64,000 nt of DNA. Origin: Mortierella sp. BCC40632 (taxonomy: Eukaryota > Mortierellomycota > Mortierellomycetes > Mortierellales > Mortierellaceae). Every line of letters starts with the position of its first letter. Positions within the stretch are counted from its first letter, which is position 1. Positions 50,163 to 62,965 of the stretch are shown in pieces. Location: assembly GCA_011634665.1 (NCBI GenBank), contig WAEK01000020.1, positions 62,501 to 126,500 on the forward strand, in the 5' to 3' direction. Under the pieces are notes generated by a model. That model did not search any database, was not told the DNA's origin, and saw nothing but the letters and a program-made list of their open reading frames with translations. The translations under genes were made by a program, and so were the position numbers.

Positions 50163-52215
50163 TCAGTGGATATGGAAACAGTTGTTACACGATCCTCGCT
50201 TAAACACATTCGCCGTAAATTCTGTACAGTTGCATTCTCGGCAGGGTCCTACTTCACTCGCCTCGTTCGCTTGTTGGCTCGCAAAATAGTCCTTGGGAAT
50301 ATATCCTGTCCGGGGTCCCGTTGGGGTGGATGGCGTTGCACCAGCGGAGGCAGTTGGCCCGTGCTTAGCCACATCAGTGAGCATCACGGTCGAACGTCTC
50401 GTCGGAGGTGGCGGTGGTGCCACCCTGGATCCAATCCCTCCTGGCTTGTTATTGACTGGTGATCCCATCGTCGTTGAGATGGATCGACTAGGAGCATGAG
50501 TCGCCGAACGGGCCAATGTTGTTGAGGGAGGTGACATGGAGTGCTGGTTCGTAATGATCGACCCAACAGCACCATTGCTCAGACTGGGAACATGTGAATG
50601 GCGATTCGGGGGTGGGGGTGCCCTTCTGTTAACGGTCGATGCAGCGCTCACGAGTTCTGGTTCCGAATGTGCTGGTTCCTGCTCGACTGTACTGCCAATC
50701 TCTGCCTCACGCTCAAAGTAGGCGGCCTCGTCCTCGTCCTGGTACCGTCCAGACTCTAGCGTGATCGACTTTGGTGAATCCTGTTTGTATGGGCTTGTAT
50801 GACCGTTGGCATCACTGGGGATGACCTCGCAGTAATTGGATGGGAACATTCCTTCGTGACGACGTCCATTTGCATCCACCAATTCACCTTCCCACCAGCC
50901 CTCGTCGATTTCTTCAATAATTCGGATCACATCGCCCTTTCGGATAGAAAGTTCTCCGTCTGCTGTAGCTTCAAAATTGTATAACGCTCGAACTTGCTTC
51001 TGAGGTCGTCCTCTTGTTGGTAGAGCTGGTGGTGGTGGGTGGGGTGGCAAGGCTGCATGTCCATTCGATTTGGCTATCACGGTGCTGTTCTTCCTTGTAT
51101 GACCTGCTTGTGATAATTGGGGCATGGATCGACTAAGATCCGAGCCGTGAGATGAATGCGCGGCCACATTGAGACGAAGCTCTGCAGAGGATGGCGCACG
51201 TTCAAGAGCGGCTCGTCCGGCAGCTGCCGTGTGAACAGTAGGGTAGTCATCCGAATTGGCTGGGTCCTCGATTGTATCAAAGGATGTCTGTCGGCAAAGT
51301 TTCCTTGTGATGGATGAGGTCTTGGGTGAGCTATTAGGGGATACGGCAAAGGCGCTCTCGGGTATCTCTTCCAAAATCTCTACCATCTTTCTTGCAAACG
51401 TGAGCTGAGCATCATAATAACCCTTCAGGGACTGAACTTGTTCATCCTAATGGGCATCAAAAGAAAAAAGAAAAAGAAAAACCGAGTAGCGGCAGGAAAA
51501 GTGTTAGAGGGTTCCAGCTCTACTGAGGGTGGTCGCGACTCGAAAGACTCCAAGACACGCGATGTTAAAAAAAAAAAAAAAAAAAAAAAAATAACACGAC
51601 GAACCTGTGACTCGTTGATGAGGGTCATGATACCAAGGAGACACTCGCGAGTGTCATCATACTTGCCCTTGGCCGCTTGCATTTCCTCTTCCCACTCTGG
51701 CTTTTCCTTTTTGGCCTTTTGCACTTTGGCCAACTTGGCGTCGTAATCAAGTCGTCTTGACTGGAGTTTCTTGTTCAATGCCTAAAAATGGAGAAAGACA
51801 CAGAGACACATTAGTCCAACTAGTCCCCACTTTCACAGTCAAGAATCCCCTCTTTCTTTTTTCAGGTTGCCAAAAAAAAAAAAAAAAAAAAGGCATGTGC
51901 TTCCCATCTCTCACTCAAAGGCTCGAATCACAACAGCAATTGTGAACGCATCCATGCCAGTTTATCCATCCCAAGTAGGTCGGCTCTGTTCGCTTCAAAA
52001 ATCATCCGATGTACACCAACAGCCCAAGTCCCGAGAAAGTGAGAGAGAGAGAGAAGTGGGAAATACTTCAAGGTTCTGACTGTCCCCCATGGAGTCTTTG
52101 TTTGTTTTTTTTTTTTGCCATATTCGTGATAATCCACCTATCCCTGTTTATCCTCCCAATATTTTCCTGTTGATACTTCTTTGCCTCTGTGCACTCCATA
52201 ATTTAGCCTAGTCGC

Positions 52216-52248
<33 letters not shown>

Positions 52249-53796
52249 CTTGTAGGGGCCCTCTCATTCTCTCGTACCTGATATTCCTTCATCTGTGCGT
52301 TTGCTCGGTCGAGGCCATCGAGATATGTGTTGCCAAAGCGATTAATCTAATTCCCCGAACCATTCAACGGTCAAGAGAAGGAAAAGAAGATTGGTAAATC
52401 ATTAATTAAAAATAGAAGAACAATACACCGCCATCCAGGTTCCTCTTTGTCCAGGTTCCTTTATTTGTTCCTGAGACTGGAGGAGGGGAGAGGCGAGAAG
52501 AAGAAGAAAAAAATTTCAAGCCAAGTTTCCAGGAAAGGGGGCGCGGGGGGGTCGGAGAAGTGGAGGGGAGGGGCAGTGGTGGTTACCCGACCATGCAGCG
52601 GTGGAGAGGAGAAAGAGAGTGTTTGGTGGTGTTCGGTGGGCTGCAGCCAGAGCAAAAGTCATGTAACCTATTGAAGCGCCCATGCAAAATGCTCCGATTC
52701 CGCATCGCAGGAGAAATGATACCGCGGAACTATGTTGACCGGCGGTTCCACCTCCCTCTCTCTCTCTCTCTCTCTTTCATCTGCTAATCGAGCCCTTTCC
52801 TACTCCCCCGTTTCTGCTAATGTTGTGTCTCTATCCTGCCTTGTCAGGTACGCCCACAGTGCCCCAGACTGGTGCAGATGTTTGGTGCCTGTCCTAGGGT
52901 GTGACTAAATCGAGACATTTCATTGATCGGAAGAAGGGAAGTTGATGATAGTTGTAGCCAATCCCTGAGTCCTGTCAAACGTTTTGCTAAAGGTGTCGAT
53001 GGGGGGTGCTCTGTCTTCTGAGACGATGCTGCATCCAAAGCCTCGTAGGAGTATGTATGCTCCTCCTCCTCTCCCCATTCTTCCTCCCCCAAAAAAAACA
53101 AAAATAAACGACCAACAACAGTACAGCAGTACTAGCAAGAATGACCTGACAAGAGAACGTACCAGCTCATTCTGGGCAGCGCCAATCTTTTGATGTGCGT
53201 CTCCCATGTACGAGAGGGCCTCGCGATAGTTCGAACCGTCGCGGACAGTGCCACTCTGGGCTGACAAGCTCATTCCAAAGGTTTCGATGGCCAAACTCTT
53301 TTGTTTCTCTCCGCTTTCAACTCGCTTGTCTAATCCAAGGCGTAGAAAGAGAGATAGTTCGTTTAGTTGTGTGCAATATTAGACTAATATACTTTTGGCG
53401 GGAACACAGAAGCAAGAACGGGGTGTTGGGAACAAATGCAGTATGACGGGTCAAGGGTAATGCAGAATGGGTCAGCGGGAAGGTTGCAGAGGAGCCCATG
53501 GCCTAGTCAGGCTAGAGAACAAAACATGCGATCCACTCCTTCAAGAAAAGGTCTTTGGCCTTGTGTAGGACTTGCCCTGTCCGGGATAACATGATGTCTT
53601 CAGCGAGACCAACATTTCTTTTCTTTTCTTTTCTTTTCTTTTACTCATGCGTTGGATCAGCCCATGCTTTTCCTGGACAGGGCCAACCTTCTTTTTTTTA
53701 TGCAAGTTGAGAACAAGTAAGCCTCCTTGCATGGACATGGGGAAGGAATTAGCCAGGGGAGGGGAGGGAGTGGGGAGAGGTACGGAGGTTATCGAG

Positions 53797-53827
<31 letters not shown>

Positions 53828-54313
53828 TTTTGTTCATGATCCCGCTCATGAACTCCTCCCATCCCGTTTGACCATCTCATATGAAGACCATGCCGCTTCT
53901 CGGCCGCACCACCTGTCAACGAGTTGGGAAGGGGGAGAAAGGAGGAAGGAAGTTGGGAAGGGCCAAGAAACGAAGGACATGCATAACAGGAAGGAGAGAA
54001 ACTTACTGATTGCTTTGAGGTATGCCTGTGAGGTCTCGGTCACTACGTCGAGCGCCACCTTGCGTGCCTCCGTCTCGGTCTGAAGGGTATTGAAGTCTTC
54101 GTCCATCCGGGTCTTTGGGGCCTTGCCCATCTTTTCGCCCGTCCACTAGAAAAAGGTCGTAATGGAGAAGTACAGAAAAGTCGTTTATGAGCATGAGTAT
54201 GCATGGAAGGTGAACTCAAAAAAAAAAAAAAAAAAAGGCCAAGGGCAAAAAAAAGTTCGGACAAGCTCGAGAGTGGTTGGTACCTGCTTGAAATTGCCAA
54301 TGTTCTTGATCAT
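50163..54313 (-). CDS. BAR-SH3 protein (endophilin/amphiphysin-like) with Cys/His tail
   Basis: About six exons from ATG 54313 ([10 protein letters not shown]) to a stop at 50163. The BAR domain spans the first five exons: [96 protein letters not shown]. Exon 6 adds a Ser/Pro linker, an SH3 domain ([38 protein letters not shown]), a second disordered linker with poly-Pro motifs, and a conserved-looking tail [26 protein letters not shown] that could bind zinc. BAR-SH3 proteins curve membranes and recruit endocytic or actin partners. The intron at about 52346-53164 (about 820 nt) is unusually long and contains a G-rich stretch near 52540-52575. It shares an 808-bp divergent region with the IF1-like gene. 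Confidence 0.86.
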
Positions 54314-54979
54314 GGCTGAGGACTAGGCTAGTGTGAATGCTGCAATGTGTGTTGGGCGGAAGAATGGGAGAGTTGGCAATGAGCCAATGTTGGACTGGAG
54401 AAAAAAAAAAAAAAAAAAAAGGGCCGTGCTCGAGCTGCTCTTTTTTTTTCTTTTTTTTTAACGTCTCGCGTTCAAGTGAAGGGTCTGCAGGGTGTGGGAG
54501 AGAAAGCAAGGGTGAACAAGTGACTAATGCCTCTGGTGACAAGTCTCGGGGAGGATGGAATGAGTTGATGGAGAAGGGTTGGGTGTCTCGCGGGGCTGTG
54601 GGAGTGTGTGAGCGAGTGAGAGTGAATGAGTGAGTGAGTGAGTGTGAGTGAGAGAAAGAAGAAGAAGAAAATAAGCGAGAAGAGAGAGAAGGAGAAAGAG
54701 GAGAGAGAGGCTCGGCGTGTGTCGCAGAACAGGAGGGAGCACAGGTAAAGTGGACGGTCAGAGGGCCAGGGCCAGCGGCCACACGATGAAGTAATCGCCC
54801 GAGCCCGTATCGTACTCCCACTGTACCTGGCCCCATACCAACCAGTTGGGAAGCATTCGTCTCGGTCCTCTTCATTCTCAACCTGAACCCACGCACGCCA
54901 TGCTCTTCTCCATTCTAAATAAATGGCCACTTCCGTGTACCCAATCCGCCACACTAGGGGACGTTTGTGCGTGTGTGTG

Positions 54980-54987
54980 CATAAATA
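54980..54987 (+). promoter_or_regulatory. TATA-like box upstream of the IF1-like gene
   Basis: CATAAATA about 135 bp before the ATG at 55122, followed by a CT-rich stretch. Possible core promoter element; no other evidence. Confidence 0.3.
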
Positions 54988-55121
54988 CAGGGTCTCTCCA
55001 CTGACCCATTCCCAAAAGGAAATGCACTCTTCATAGCCATCTCTCTCTCTTTTCTTTTTCATCCACTTTCTGTCTCAGCCATCCTCCCTAACAGCACCCT
55101 TCTCCTAGCGCCACCAACACT

Positions 55122-55394
55122 ATGGATCATTCAAGCAACCCTCTCGGAGACCGCGGCAAAGCTGCCGAGGACCTCTACATCCGTCAGCGGGTAAAGATCC
55201 AGGTCGTAAAGAGAGCGGTCAAAAGCACCTAACACTATCTCTGATACCGTCTGGGGCCTTCCTATTCACTTTATGCCGCTTGAAACCATGTTCTTCCCCG
55301 ATAGGAAGCCGAGAAGGCCGCCGCTGCTCGAGAGAAGGCACGGCAAGAAGCGGAGAAAGCTGCTGTTGCTGCTGCCAACAAGAGCAACAACTGA
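55122..55394 (+). CDS. IF1-like mitochondrial ATPase inhibitor (52 aa)
   Basis: Two exons (55122-55190 and 55305-55394, phase 0) encode 52 aa. The centre, GDRGKAAEDLYIRQREAEK, matches the inhibitory segment of IF1/INH1 proteins (G-K-x-x-A-E-D-x-Y-x-R-Q), and the rest is a charged Ala-rich helix (AREKARQEAEKAAVAAA) as in the coiled-coil tail. IF1 blocks reverse ATP hydrolysis by F1-ATPase when the proton gradient falls. Unlike most mitochondrial IF1 precursors, no presequence is visible: the start MDHSSNPLGD is acidic. Either an upstream exon is missing or import uses the mature part. The assignment rests on a short motif. Confidence 0.6.
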
Positions 55395-56071
55395 AGCAAG
55401 ATCACTACAGCCAATATTTCTACTGCTCTCGGAATCATCTGATCTGAGAGGAAGATCTTCAGCAACCAGCCTCATGAATGAAGAAAGGAAGAAAAAAAAA
55501 TAGAGAGAGAGGAAAGAGAGTGTGTGGACAAAGAATGAGATCATGAGATCGCCACCGATTTGAGATTGATGTTTTAAAAAATAAAAGAGATTTAGCAAGG
55601 CAGAAAGTCAGCTTGCCTCGGAGGATTGGATCCCTACCGATGCAAATAGAATCGACTTCCACAATGCAGGCTCTTGCGCGAGGTTTGCATATATCTTTCT
55701 CGTCATGGAGCAACGCCGCGGGCTGCTGCCTCGAGAGGCGCGACCGTTGGTGCCACTTTGAGCAACGACAAAGGACTTCATTGCGCGTAGAATTGAAGAA
55801 CAAGATCTTCTGGAGTCTGTCGCCTTTTTATAATGGAGCCGCCCCCAGTCTGTTCTGTGACGTGTCCATGGTGGAAAACGTGGGTAAACATTTCTGGCTT
55901 TCCAGGCTGGTGTCACAGTGTCGGTGCTTCCCCGCCCTTCACCCAGACCCAGAGAAGGTGACCCCGTCCGTGGCTTCAGGCTGAGCCGAGCCTCGAGAAG
56001 AGCATATTTTATCCATGGCAGAACTCTCAGTTCCTCACCATGGCATCTTCATTATTTGTGGCCTGAAAGAA

Positions 56072-56103
<32 letters not shown>

Positions 56104-56360
56104 AAAAGAAAAGCTGCAGAAAATTCATCTCTTCCATCTCTTACCTCTCTCCCCAACTTCTTCTCATCCTCTCTTCCTTCATCTCTTGTTTGCAAGTGCG
56201 TGCAACTCCATCTGGTCAAAGGACCGTCCGCACAGCTGCCTCTTCTCCGACATCCAGAGCGAAAGGAGGATTTCATACCAAGGATTTCATACCAAAGAGA
56301 ATTACTCGACCTCATCAACACCCTCGCTTTCTCTTTCGTGGACACCCCTCATAATCGGAC
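55395..56360. other. Intergenic, about 970 bp
   Basis: Contains two A-tracts (56070-56107) and a CT-rich stretch (56120-56195) before the SCY1-like gene. An imperfect duplicated GGATTTCATACCA occurs at 56269-56295. No gene is seen. Confidence 0.55.
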
Positions 56361-59300
56361 ATGGGCGCAACGGAAAGTAAATCACTCGGCTCCAGCACGG
56401 TGAATGGCTCGGAGAGATCCTCCAAGGCCAAGTTGACATTTATGCCTGGAGCAAACCCACTCTTGTCAACACCCATCTACACGTTACGCGATGCTTTCTA
56501 TGGCAAACGACCCGTCTCTGCATTCACTTTTGATCCTTCTCAGTTTGCTGTTGACAACAAACAAGAGTTCTTGCCAAAGGCTATCAAAGTACGAAAAAAG
56601 AACTACGCTTGTACCTTTTACAACTCCTTTTTGGTTGCTTTCTTGTTACCTGGGTAACTCACCACGCCCCCATGCACACATACACCTCTTTGTAGAAAGT
56701 TAAAACCATCCGACATCCTTCAGTTCTAAAGTTCATTGACTGCAAAACCAGTCCAGCAGGAGTTCACTTGATTACCGAGCAGGTCAGACCGTTGACCATT
56801 GACTATCTGGAGTCAATCACTGAGGATGAGATCTTGTTGGGTTTATTCGACATCTTGGTAAGCATCTATTCTTGCTTCACTCACGTTGAGAGCAAATCCG
56901 AGCTACTCTCTGTTTTGCTAAAAATGAGGTCTATTAACGAATCGGTTGTGTTTTCTGACAACCCATCTATTAGGTTGCACTTCACTTTTTGCATTCGCAA
57001 TGTCAACTATCCCACAACAACGTTCAACTGGGTTCTATTTTTGTCGCGAACGGGCGCTGGGTGCTCGGAGGCATGGAAATGACAGGAACGGTGGCAGAGT
57101 CCATGGACATGGGATTGACATCGATGCTCTCCACGGAGCTGGTTCCTCCAGAGTATAGCAGTCAGTCACAATCAAAGGTACCGACATTGCCTCTTCAGAA
57201 ATACAGGTATAGAGCCAAGAACGAGAATGGATCAGATGATGCTAACTCGATCCTATCTTTTCTTTTTCCTTTCTGGTTTTGTAGAATCTGGATCTGCCAC
57301 ATGCGGTGGATATCTGGCAATATGGCAAGTTGATTGAGCAACTATCCAACGAAGGACTCGTGAATGTAAAGCCCGGTACTCTTCCGTTAGATCTCATGTT
57401 CAGCAGCAACCCCGGGAAACGACCCTCTGGAGATGTCGTCCTCGAGTCAGACCTTTTTGCTAAAAATAACGCCGTCGCCGTCGTCCGCTACTGCAGACTC
57501 AAAGGATTGGACAAAGCACAGAACCAGGAATGGAGTCAGTAGGTCAACTTTCAGCTCTCTGTATATGTTTATTTACTGACAGTAATATTCGGCGGGCATG
57601 TTGTTAAGCAAACGATCATCCTATTCTCTTTTGGCTCTAGAACCATCATGTCAAGGCTCTATATGCTGCCCTCCTCCATCGTAGAAAGATTTGTACTTCC
57701 ACAGCTGCTTACACAAGAGTTTTTTGCTGCTGAAGGCTTTGACGCTCTTTACAGGACTCTCTTTACACCTCAACCAACGCGTCCTCTTGTTTCTGAGGAA
57801 CTATACCACTCGCATATCATGCCGTTCATGGTCAAGCTCTGGACTTTCCGTCAGGCAGATATCAGGATGACCATCCTTCGACTTTTTGAGGTTTATCTGA
57901 AGGCAATTGTTTTGGGAGAAGGCGGCACAGAGATCTTAAGCCAGATCATCATTCCAGAGGTACACTCGTCCGACATGTTTTTCCCCCTTCATGAGTGGTC
58001 CAAACTTTCCATGACTGAGCCATGAAGGTTCTAACTTCGTACTCCCTTTTTTTCTTTCTTTCTTTCTCTCTTTCCCCTTGCGATAGATTCTGGCTGGACT
58101 TCAGGATGCAGACCCCAAAGTCTACATGGCATCACTCTCAGGACTGGCAACAGCAATACCCTATGCATTGTTGGTGACGACCTATGTCGAAACCGACTTG
58201 ACAAAAATCAAATTCTCGATCAAGTCGCTCTACGAGCAGACACTTATCCCTCAGATCATGGCCTTCTGGATCTCTGAAGACAGCTCACGCGAGTCAAGGA
58301 TCGAGTTGATCGAAGTTGTCATGGGCATGTGGTGCTCCATCTACACCCTGGGACTCCAAAACCATGCTTCTGTCAAAGACTTGAGTTCAACCCTCATTCT
58401 AACTCTTGTCTCTGTCATGAAACTATCATCGACACAGGAACGAGTCGATCTAATCTCACGATCGTTCACAAAGCACTCCACCAACAACCTCTTTTGTATC
58501 CATGGTCTACTAAAGTTCCTTCCGCAATTCCTGCTCGATGATGAACGCGAGGTTCGTGAGGCTGCGGCAAGGGCCATCTCAATGGTTGCTCAACAGGCGG
58601 TCAACCTGACAGGCCCTAGTTCTGAATCAGGGACAATCGATCAACAGGATACACAAGCAACACTTGAGAACGAGCAGCAACAAAGCGGAGAAGGTCCGAC
58701 CTCGGCATCACCAGCTGCCTCGTCGCCCTCAGCCCATGCCTCCCGTATTCGTCAATATTGTGAGAAGCAACAGTCTCTCTTGCCTCCTCGTCGACCTATC
58801 TTTTCTCGATCTACATTCGCGAGCGAGCGAAGCTTTTCGGGCTTGAATGGATCGTCATCCTCAGGTGGTGGTAGTAACAGCATCACTGGATCCATGATGG
58901 GACGGACAAACTCGATGACAGACTTGAACAGCAGCCGACGATCCTCCATGGTCTCTCAGGATTCGTTCATGGTATCGGAACACGGCTCACTGAGGACACC
59001 AGGAGCAACGACACCTTCAATCACAAGAGCGGAGTCCTTTTCGGGAGAAGGATCCAATCTGAAGGAAGGATCGGAAGAATCGCGGTCGTTGCCAAATCAA
59101 TCTCATACAACGGCACCAACACAGCTTCATGCTGGTCAAGAAGCACGGAGCAATAGTTTCACCTCAACCAATCTGGAGAGCAACGGTCACCATCTCAAGA
59201 ATGACATGGCGGATATCCAGGCTACTTCTGATTCAGGAACACTGGGCTCTGAGCAGGGTGAGAGTGATGCAGTGGATGCGGAGGAGGAACTGATGAAAGC

Positions 59301-60670
59301 ATTAGAACAGGCCAAGGCAGAGATGAAGCTTCGCCAACAGCAGGTCCATGGGGCCACTCAATCCGCTTTGAGTACCTCAAGCACTCCACAATTAGGAGTT
59401 GGATCCATGGCTCCAAAGACTACAGCCACAGCAACCAAAGCAGTAGCCTTTAATTGGGGCAATGAGAACGGCGAAGATGGTGACGACTGGGACGAAGATA
59501 ATACGGAATCCATTGACGGTAAGTCGAGCTTTTCGATACGATGCTATGCGTTCCCATTTGCTCTTGCATCAATGACAGTATAAAATGATCAAGATTCGTA
59601 TTAATGCTTCTTTCTATCCATTCTTCTTTTTTTTTGGGGATGATCGGTGTATATTAGCTTTGCCCAAATCCCAACAGCCCGTCGAGGACGAACAAGAGCG
59701 GAAACGAAAAGAGATGGAAAAGGCCGAAAAGGAAGAACAGTTACGAATCAAACGAGATCAAAAGCAACAAGAGATGCAAGCGAAACGGGAAGCCCGTCGA
59801 CAACAGCTTGCAGAAAAGCAACTCCAAAAGAAGGCCACCAGTATTGTTACAGGTGGTATCAAGAAACTTGAAGTGTCTCCAGTATCGGCTGAGCGAGGAT
59901 TGACCAGTCCTGGTCCTAGTCCTCTCTCGCCTTTAGGTGCTTTGAGCTCTCCTGTTAGTGCGACCAGCACCAAGGAGAATGTAGCTAGCCGACTTGCACG
60001 ATTGCCCATCGGGCAGTTTGAGGAAGAAAATGATGGATGGGGTATGGATGACGAATTTGACGTGGACTCGGCGCTAGAGCAGCCCACTACCAAGACAGAT
60101 GATACAGACGATCTCTTTAAGGATATGGAGGTCACTTACAAAGCTCCTGCATACGTCAGTTCTGGTAAAGCGACTGTCCCCGCGCCTTCGTCAGTGACTG
60201 GAAAGAGCGCTAGTCAAGCCTCTGTCCTGACCACCAAAGAGACAACCACCAAGACTTTATCATTATCCAGCCCTCTTCCCTCAGTCACAAGTCCCGCAGC
60301 AACATCGCCAGTTTCTACATCGGGAACCCTGCTCTCTCAAAGAGATCATAGTTCGAGGAACAGTAGTCAGAAATCCAGTCCAGTTTCAACCCCCATGCGT
60401 GTTGCTTCACCAGCTTTGGGCTCGGTCAACAAAGGAAAACTAGAAGTGATCTCGACCACAACTGCGACGGTCTCTGCTGTGACGACTGAAACGACCACTA
60501 CAACCGAGACGAAGACCAAGATTAGCGCGTCATTGACCGAGGTTTCAAAGTCGATTACTCCACCCGTATCTTTGTCTCCGAAACCCAATGTCGCTACCGC
60601 ACCTTCGATTGCTCTATCCGTAGATGATGCCACCGTGGAAGAGGATGGGTGGGGTGATGAGTGGGAATAG
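56361..60670 (+). CDS. SCY1-like pseudokinase
   Basis: About nine exons from ATG 56361 (MGATESKSLG) to a stop at 60670. Kinase-like N-lobe and C-lobe: VKTIRHPSVLKFIDC, HLITEQVRPL, ALHFLHSQCQLSHNNVQLGS, RWVLGGMEMTG. SHNNV replaces the catalytic HRD and GGME replaces DFG, so the kinase is dead, as in all SCYL proteins. HEAT repeats follow (ILAGLQDADPKVYMASLSGL; DDEREVREAAARAISMVAQQ). The Ser/Thr-rich disordered region ends in a charged coiled coil (RKRKEMEKAEKEEQLRIKRD) and acidic-Trp motifs (NDGWGMDDEFD; EDGWGDEWE at the very C-terminus). SCYL proteins act at COPI/clathrin transport and tRNA export. The GGMEMTG loop and start resemble the SCYL3/PACE-1 branch; the tail resembles SCYL1. MG at the start suggests N-myristoylation. 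Confidence 0.9.
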
Positions 60671-60865
60671 AGAACACAAAATAGCCCGATATATTTTTTT
60701 TAATGACCCCCACAACCTCCTCACTGACGATAATGATCTTTATGCAATACAACCTCAGCACCCATACTTTTTTTTCTTTCTTTCTTTCTTTCTTTCTTTC
60801 GATAAAACATCTGTCTTTTTTTTTTATTATTATTGTTATTTTTATTTTTGAATGGGATGTGGACC

Positions 60866-62603
60866 TTAGACGTTCTTTGGCTGTGAAAGATCTGATGATT
60901 CCTCTTCATTGGCTTCAATCGTCAACCGAGTGATATTCTTATTATAGGCCTCGATTCCGACATAGTCCTTGGCCTTTGGTCGCATGAAGAACTGCCTCTC
61001 CGGAACCGATCCAGTGCTACCTGCTTTTCACCTTCCATCTACAAAAAGAATCATTCAATGAGAAACATTGTTGAGCAAAAAAAAAAGAAAAAAAAAGAGA
61101 GTAAAAAGACAAAAGAATGGAAAAGGAGGAGGAAGAGAGGGAGGGAAAACGACTTACTTCTGAAATTAGTCCAAGGTTATTGAGGGCAAGACCAGCACAT
61201 TCGTCACAGTCGCGGTGTTCGCCACTCCGTTCTTTTGCCATAGCAATCGCCTTTTGGATCCAACCAAGTGCTTCTTCCTCCATTTGCTTCTGTATTGCTG
61301 ACTTGACTGGCTTGACCGAAACTACAGTGGTTGATGTAGATGGAGTAGAGCTAGTGGAGGAGGAGGAGGAGGAGGACCAAAACTTCCATGAAGACTTTTT
61401 CGACTCTGTTGTTGCTGTTGGCTGTGAAGGAGTCGTAGACGAGGTATCGAATTCAGGAGTCGATGCAAAAAGAGTCTCTCCAATGCTGTTCATCAGAATC
61501 GCCTCTCGACAAAACCACATGTCATTCTCTTGCTTCTTTGTCAATTGTTGCGATTCCTGTTGACGATGATCCTGAACCAGTTGCATCGCCTTCACAAACA
61601 AGGACAAAGCATACTCATACTTGGATTGTCGAACATACAATGCGCCCAATGTAGACAACAATCCAACTTCATCAATCACATCCATTCCCGATACCGTCGC
61701 CGTCGAGTCTGATGCAGAGGACAACTGCTGTTGTCTAGCCTGAGTCAAGGTACCAAGAGCCCAAGCGAGTGCTTCTTCCGCAAGATCATACTCTCCAAGA
61801 CGCATCCAACAATCGGCTGCCTGCTTTGCAAAGGAGATACCATCCTGTTGGGTGATCAAAGGTCGCTCTGCACCTGCACCTCCAAACAAACTTCCTACAC
61901 TGAACCCTCCTTGATTCGATTCTCCTTCCTGAGATTGAGGAATGTCCTTTTCGGAAAGTTTCCATAATCTGGTCAGGACAGTAGCGGCTCGCTCATCCTG
62001 TCCAATCCGTGCATAGAAACGCGCTCTCCGATGTTCAATCTCGATCAAGGCCTTGTCCTTTTCCAATTTTAGAGACGATGCCAATGAGGAGTTGGGTCCA
62101 AGTCCATACTTTTGTTCAAGATCAGATCGTGTCAACTCGAGTGCCTTGTTCAAATAGAGCTCTGCAACATCGGGCTCGGGTGAGATCTCTTCACGAACCC
62201 AAGCGCCATGGAGACAATTCTGGGCCGCGTTGGACAATCCAGGGGGAGAGGGACACTTGTAGTTCTCGATGTAGGCATGTGTGCCTGTCCAGCCAAGAAA
62301 ACCAAGTGTCAAGGTGGTTGTAGAGAAGATCAAGACGTTCCGGATAGCCTTGGTGGTAGTGATCATGACTCTAGTCACGGGGGAAAGACTCTGGTCCAGG
62401 TCCATCAGATGTGGGTTGGAAGACCTGGCGGGGGTCGAGAGTGTAAAAGACCGACGTGGAACTGCTGGAGTAGAGTGATGGGATGAGAATGTTGTTGCCC
62501 ATGACTGGCGAGAATGCACAAGGGTCGATGGGCCCAGAGTAGGGCGGGAAGAAAGACGAGCCCTAGCAATGGCTGCACTTTTGAATGTCCAACTGCTTGA
62601 CAT
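60866..62603 (-). CDS. Mitochondrial inner-membrane TPR protein, MGR3-like
   Basis: Exon 1 (62603-61158) starts MSSSWTFKSAAIARARLSSR, an Arg/Ser/Ala-rich mitochondrial presequence. One transmembrane segment follows near residues 85-110 (NVLIFSTTTLTLGFLGW), then TPR-type helices (AELYLNKALEL, RRARFYARIGQDERAATVLTRLW, AADCWMRLGEYDLAEEALAWAL, LLSTLGALYVRQSKYEYALSLF, CAGLALNNLGLISE). The layout matches yeast Mgr3, an adaptor of the i-AAA protease, but other mitochondrial TPR proteins are possible. Exon 2 starts at 61038. Its TPR helix continues in the right frame only if one G is dropped at about 60995 and another at about 60973; as read it ends early. After both corrections the frame stays open to the stop at 60866. 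Confidence 0.72.
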
Positions 62604-62965
62604 GGTATCCTGGACTTTGTGGCTCCTGTGAAATCCCGTTCTGCCGAGTTGGAAAGAATGGAAGAAGATCAGAGCAAAGACTGCCCTTGCCTCGGAGAAA
62701 AATGAACCCCCTTCTCCCTCCTCTTCCTCCCCACACACATTGTTCAAGACAAGCCACTCGGCGAACGTTGGGCACAGCAAGTGGTTGCTGCTTGCTTCAG
62801 TTGTTGCTGTTGTTCCTTCTGCTCATGGGAAAATGAGTTTCGCATCGCACAATCGACGATTCGCACAGTGGAGGTGTGAAAATAGTTTCATAGAGGCCAA
62901 TCTGTTTATTAGGCATGGTATTGCTGGCTGGGAAAGAGTGGGGAAATTGGTATATGGCTCGCTGT

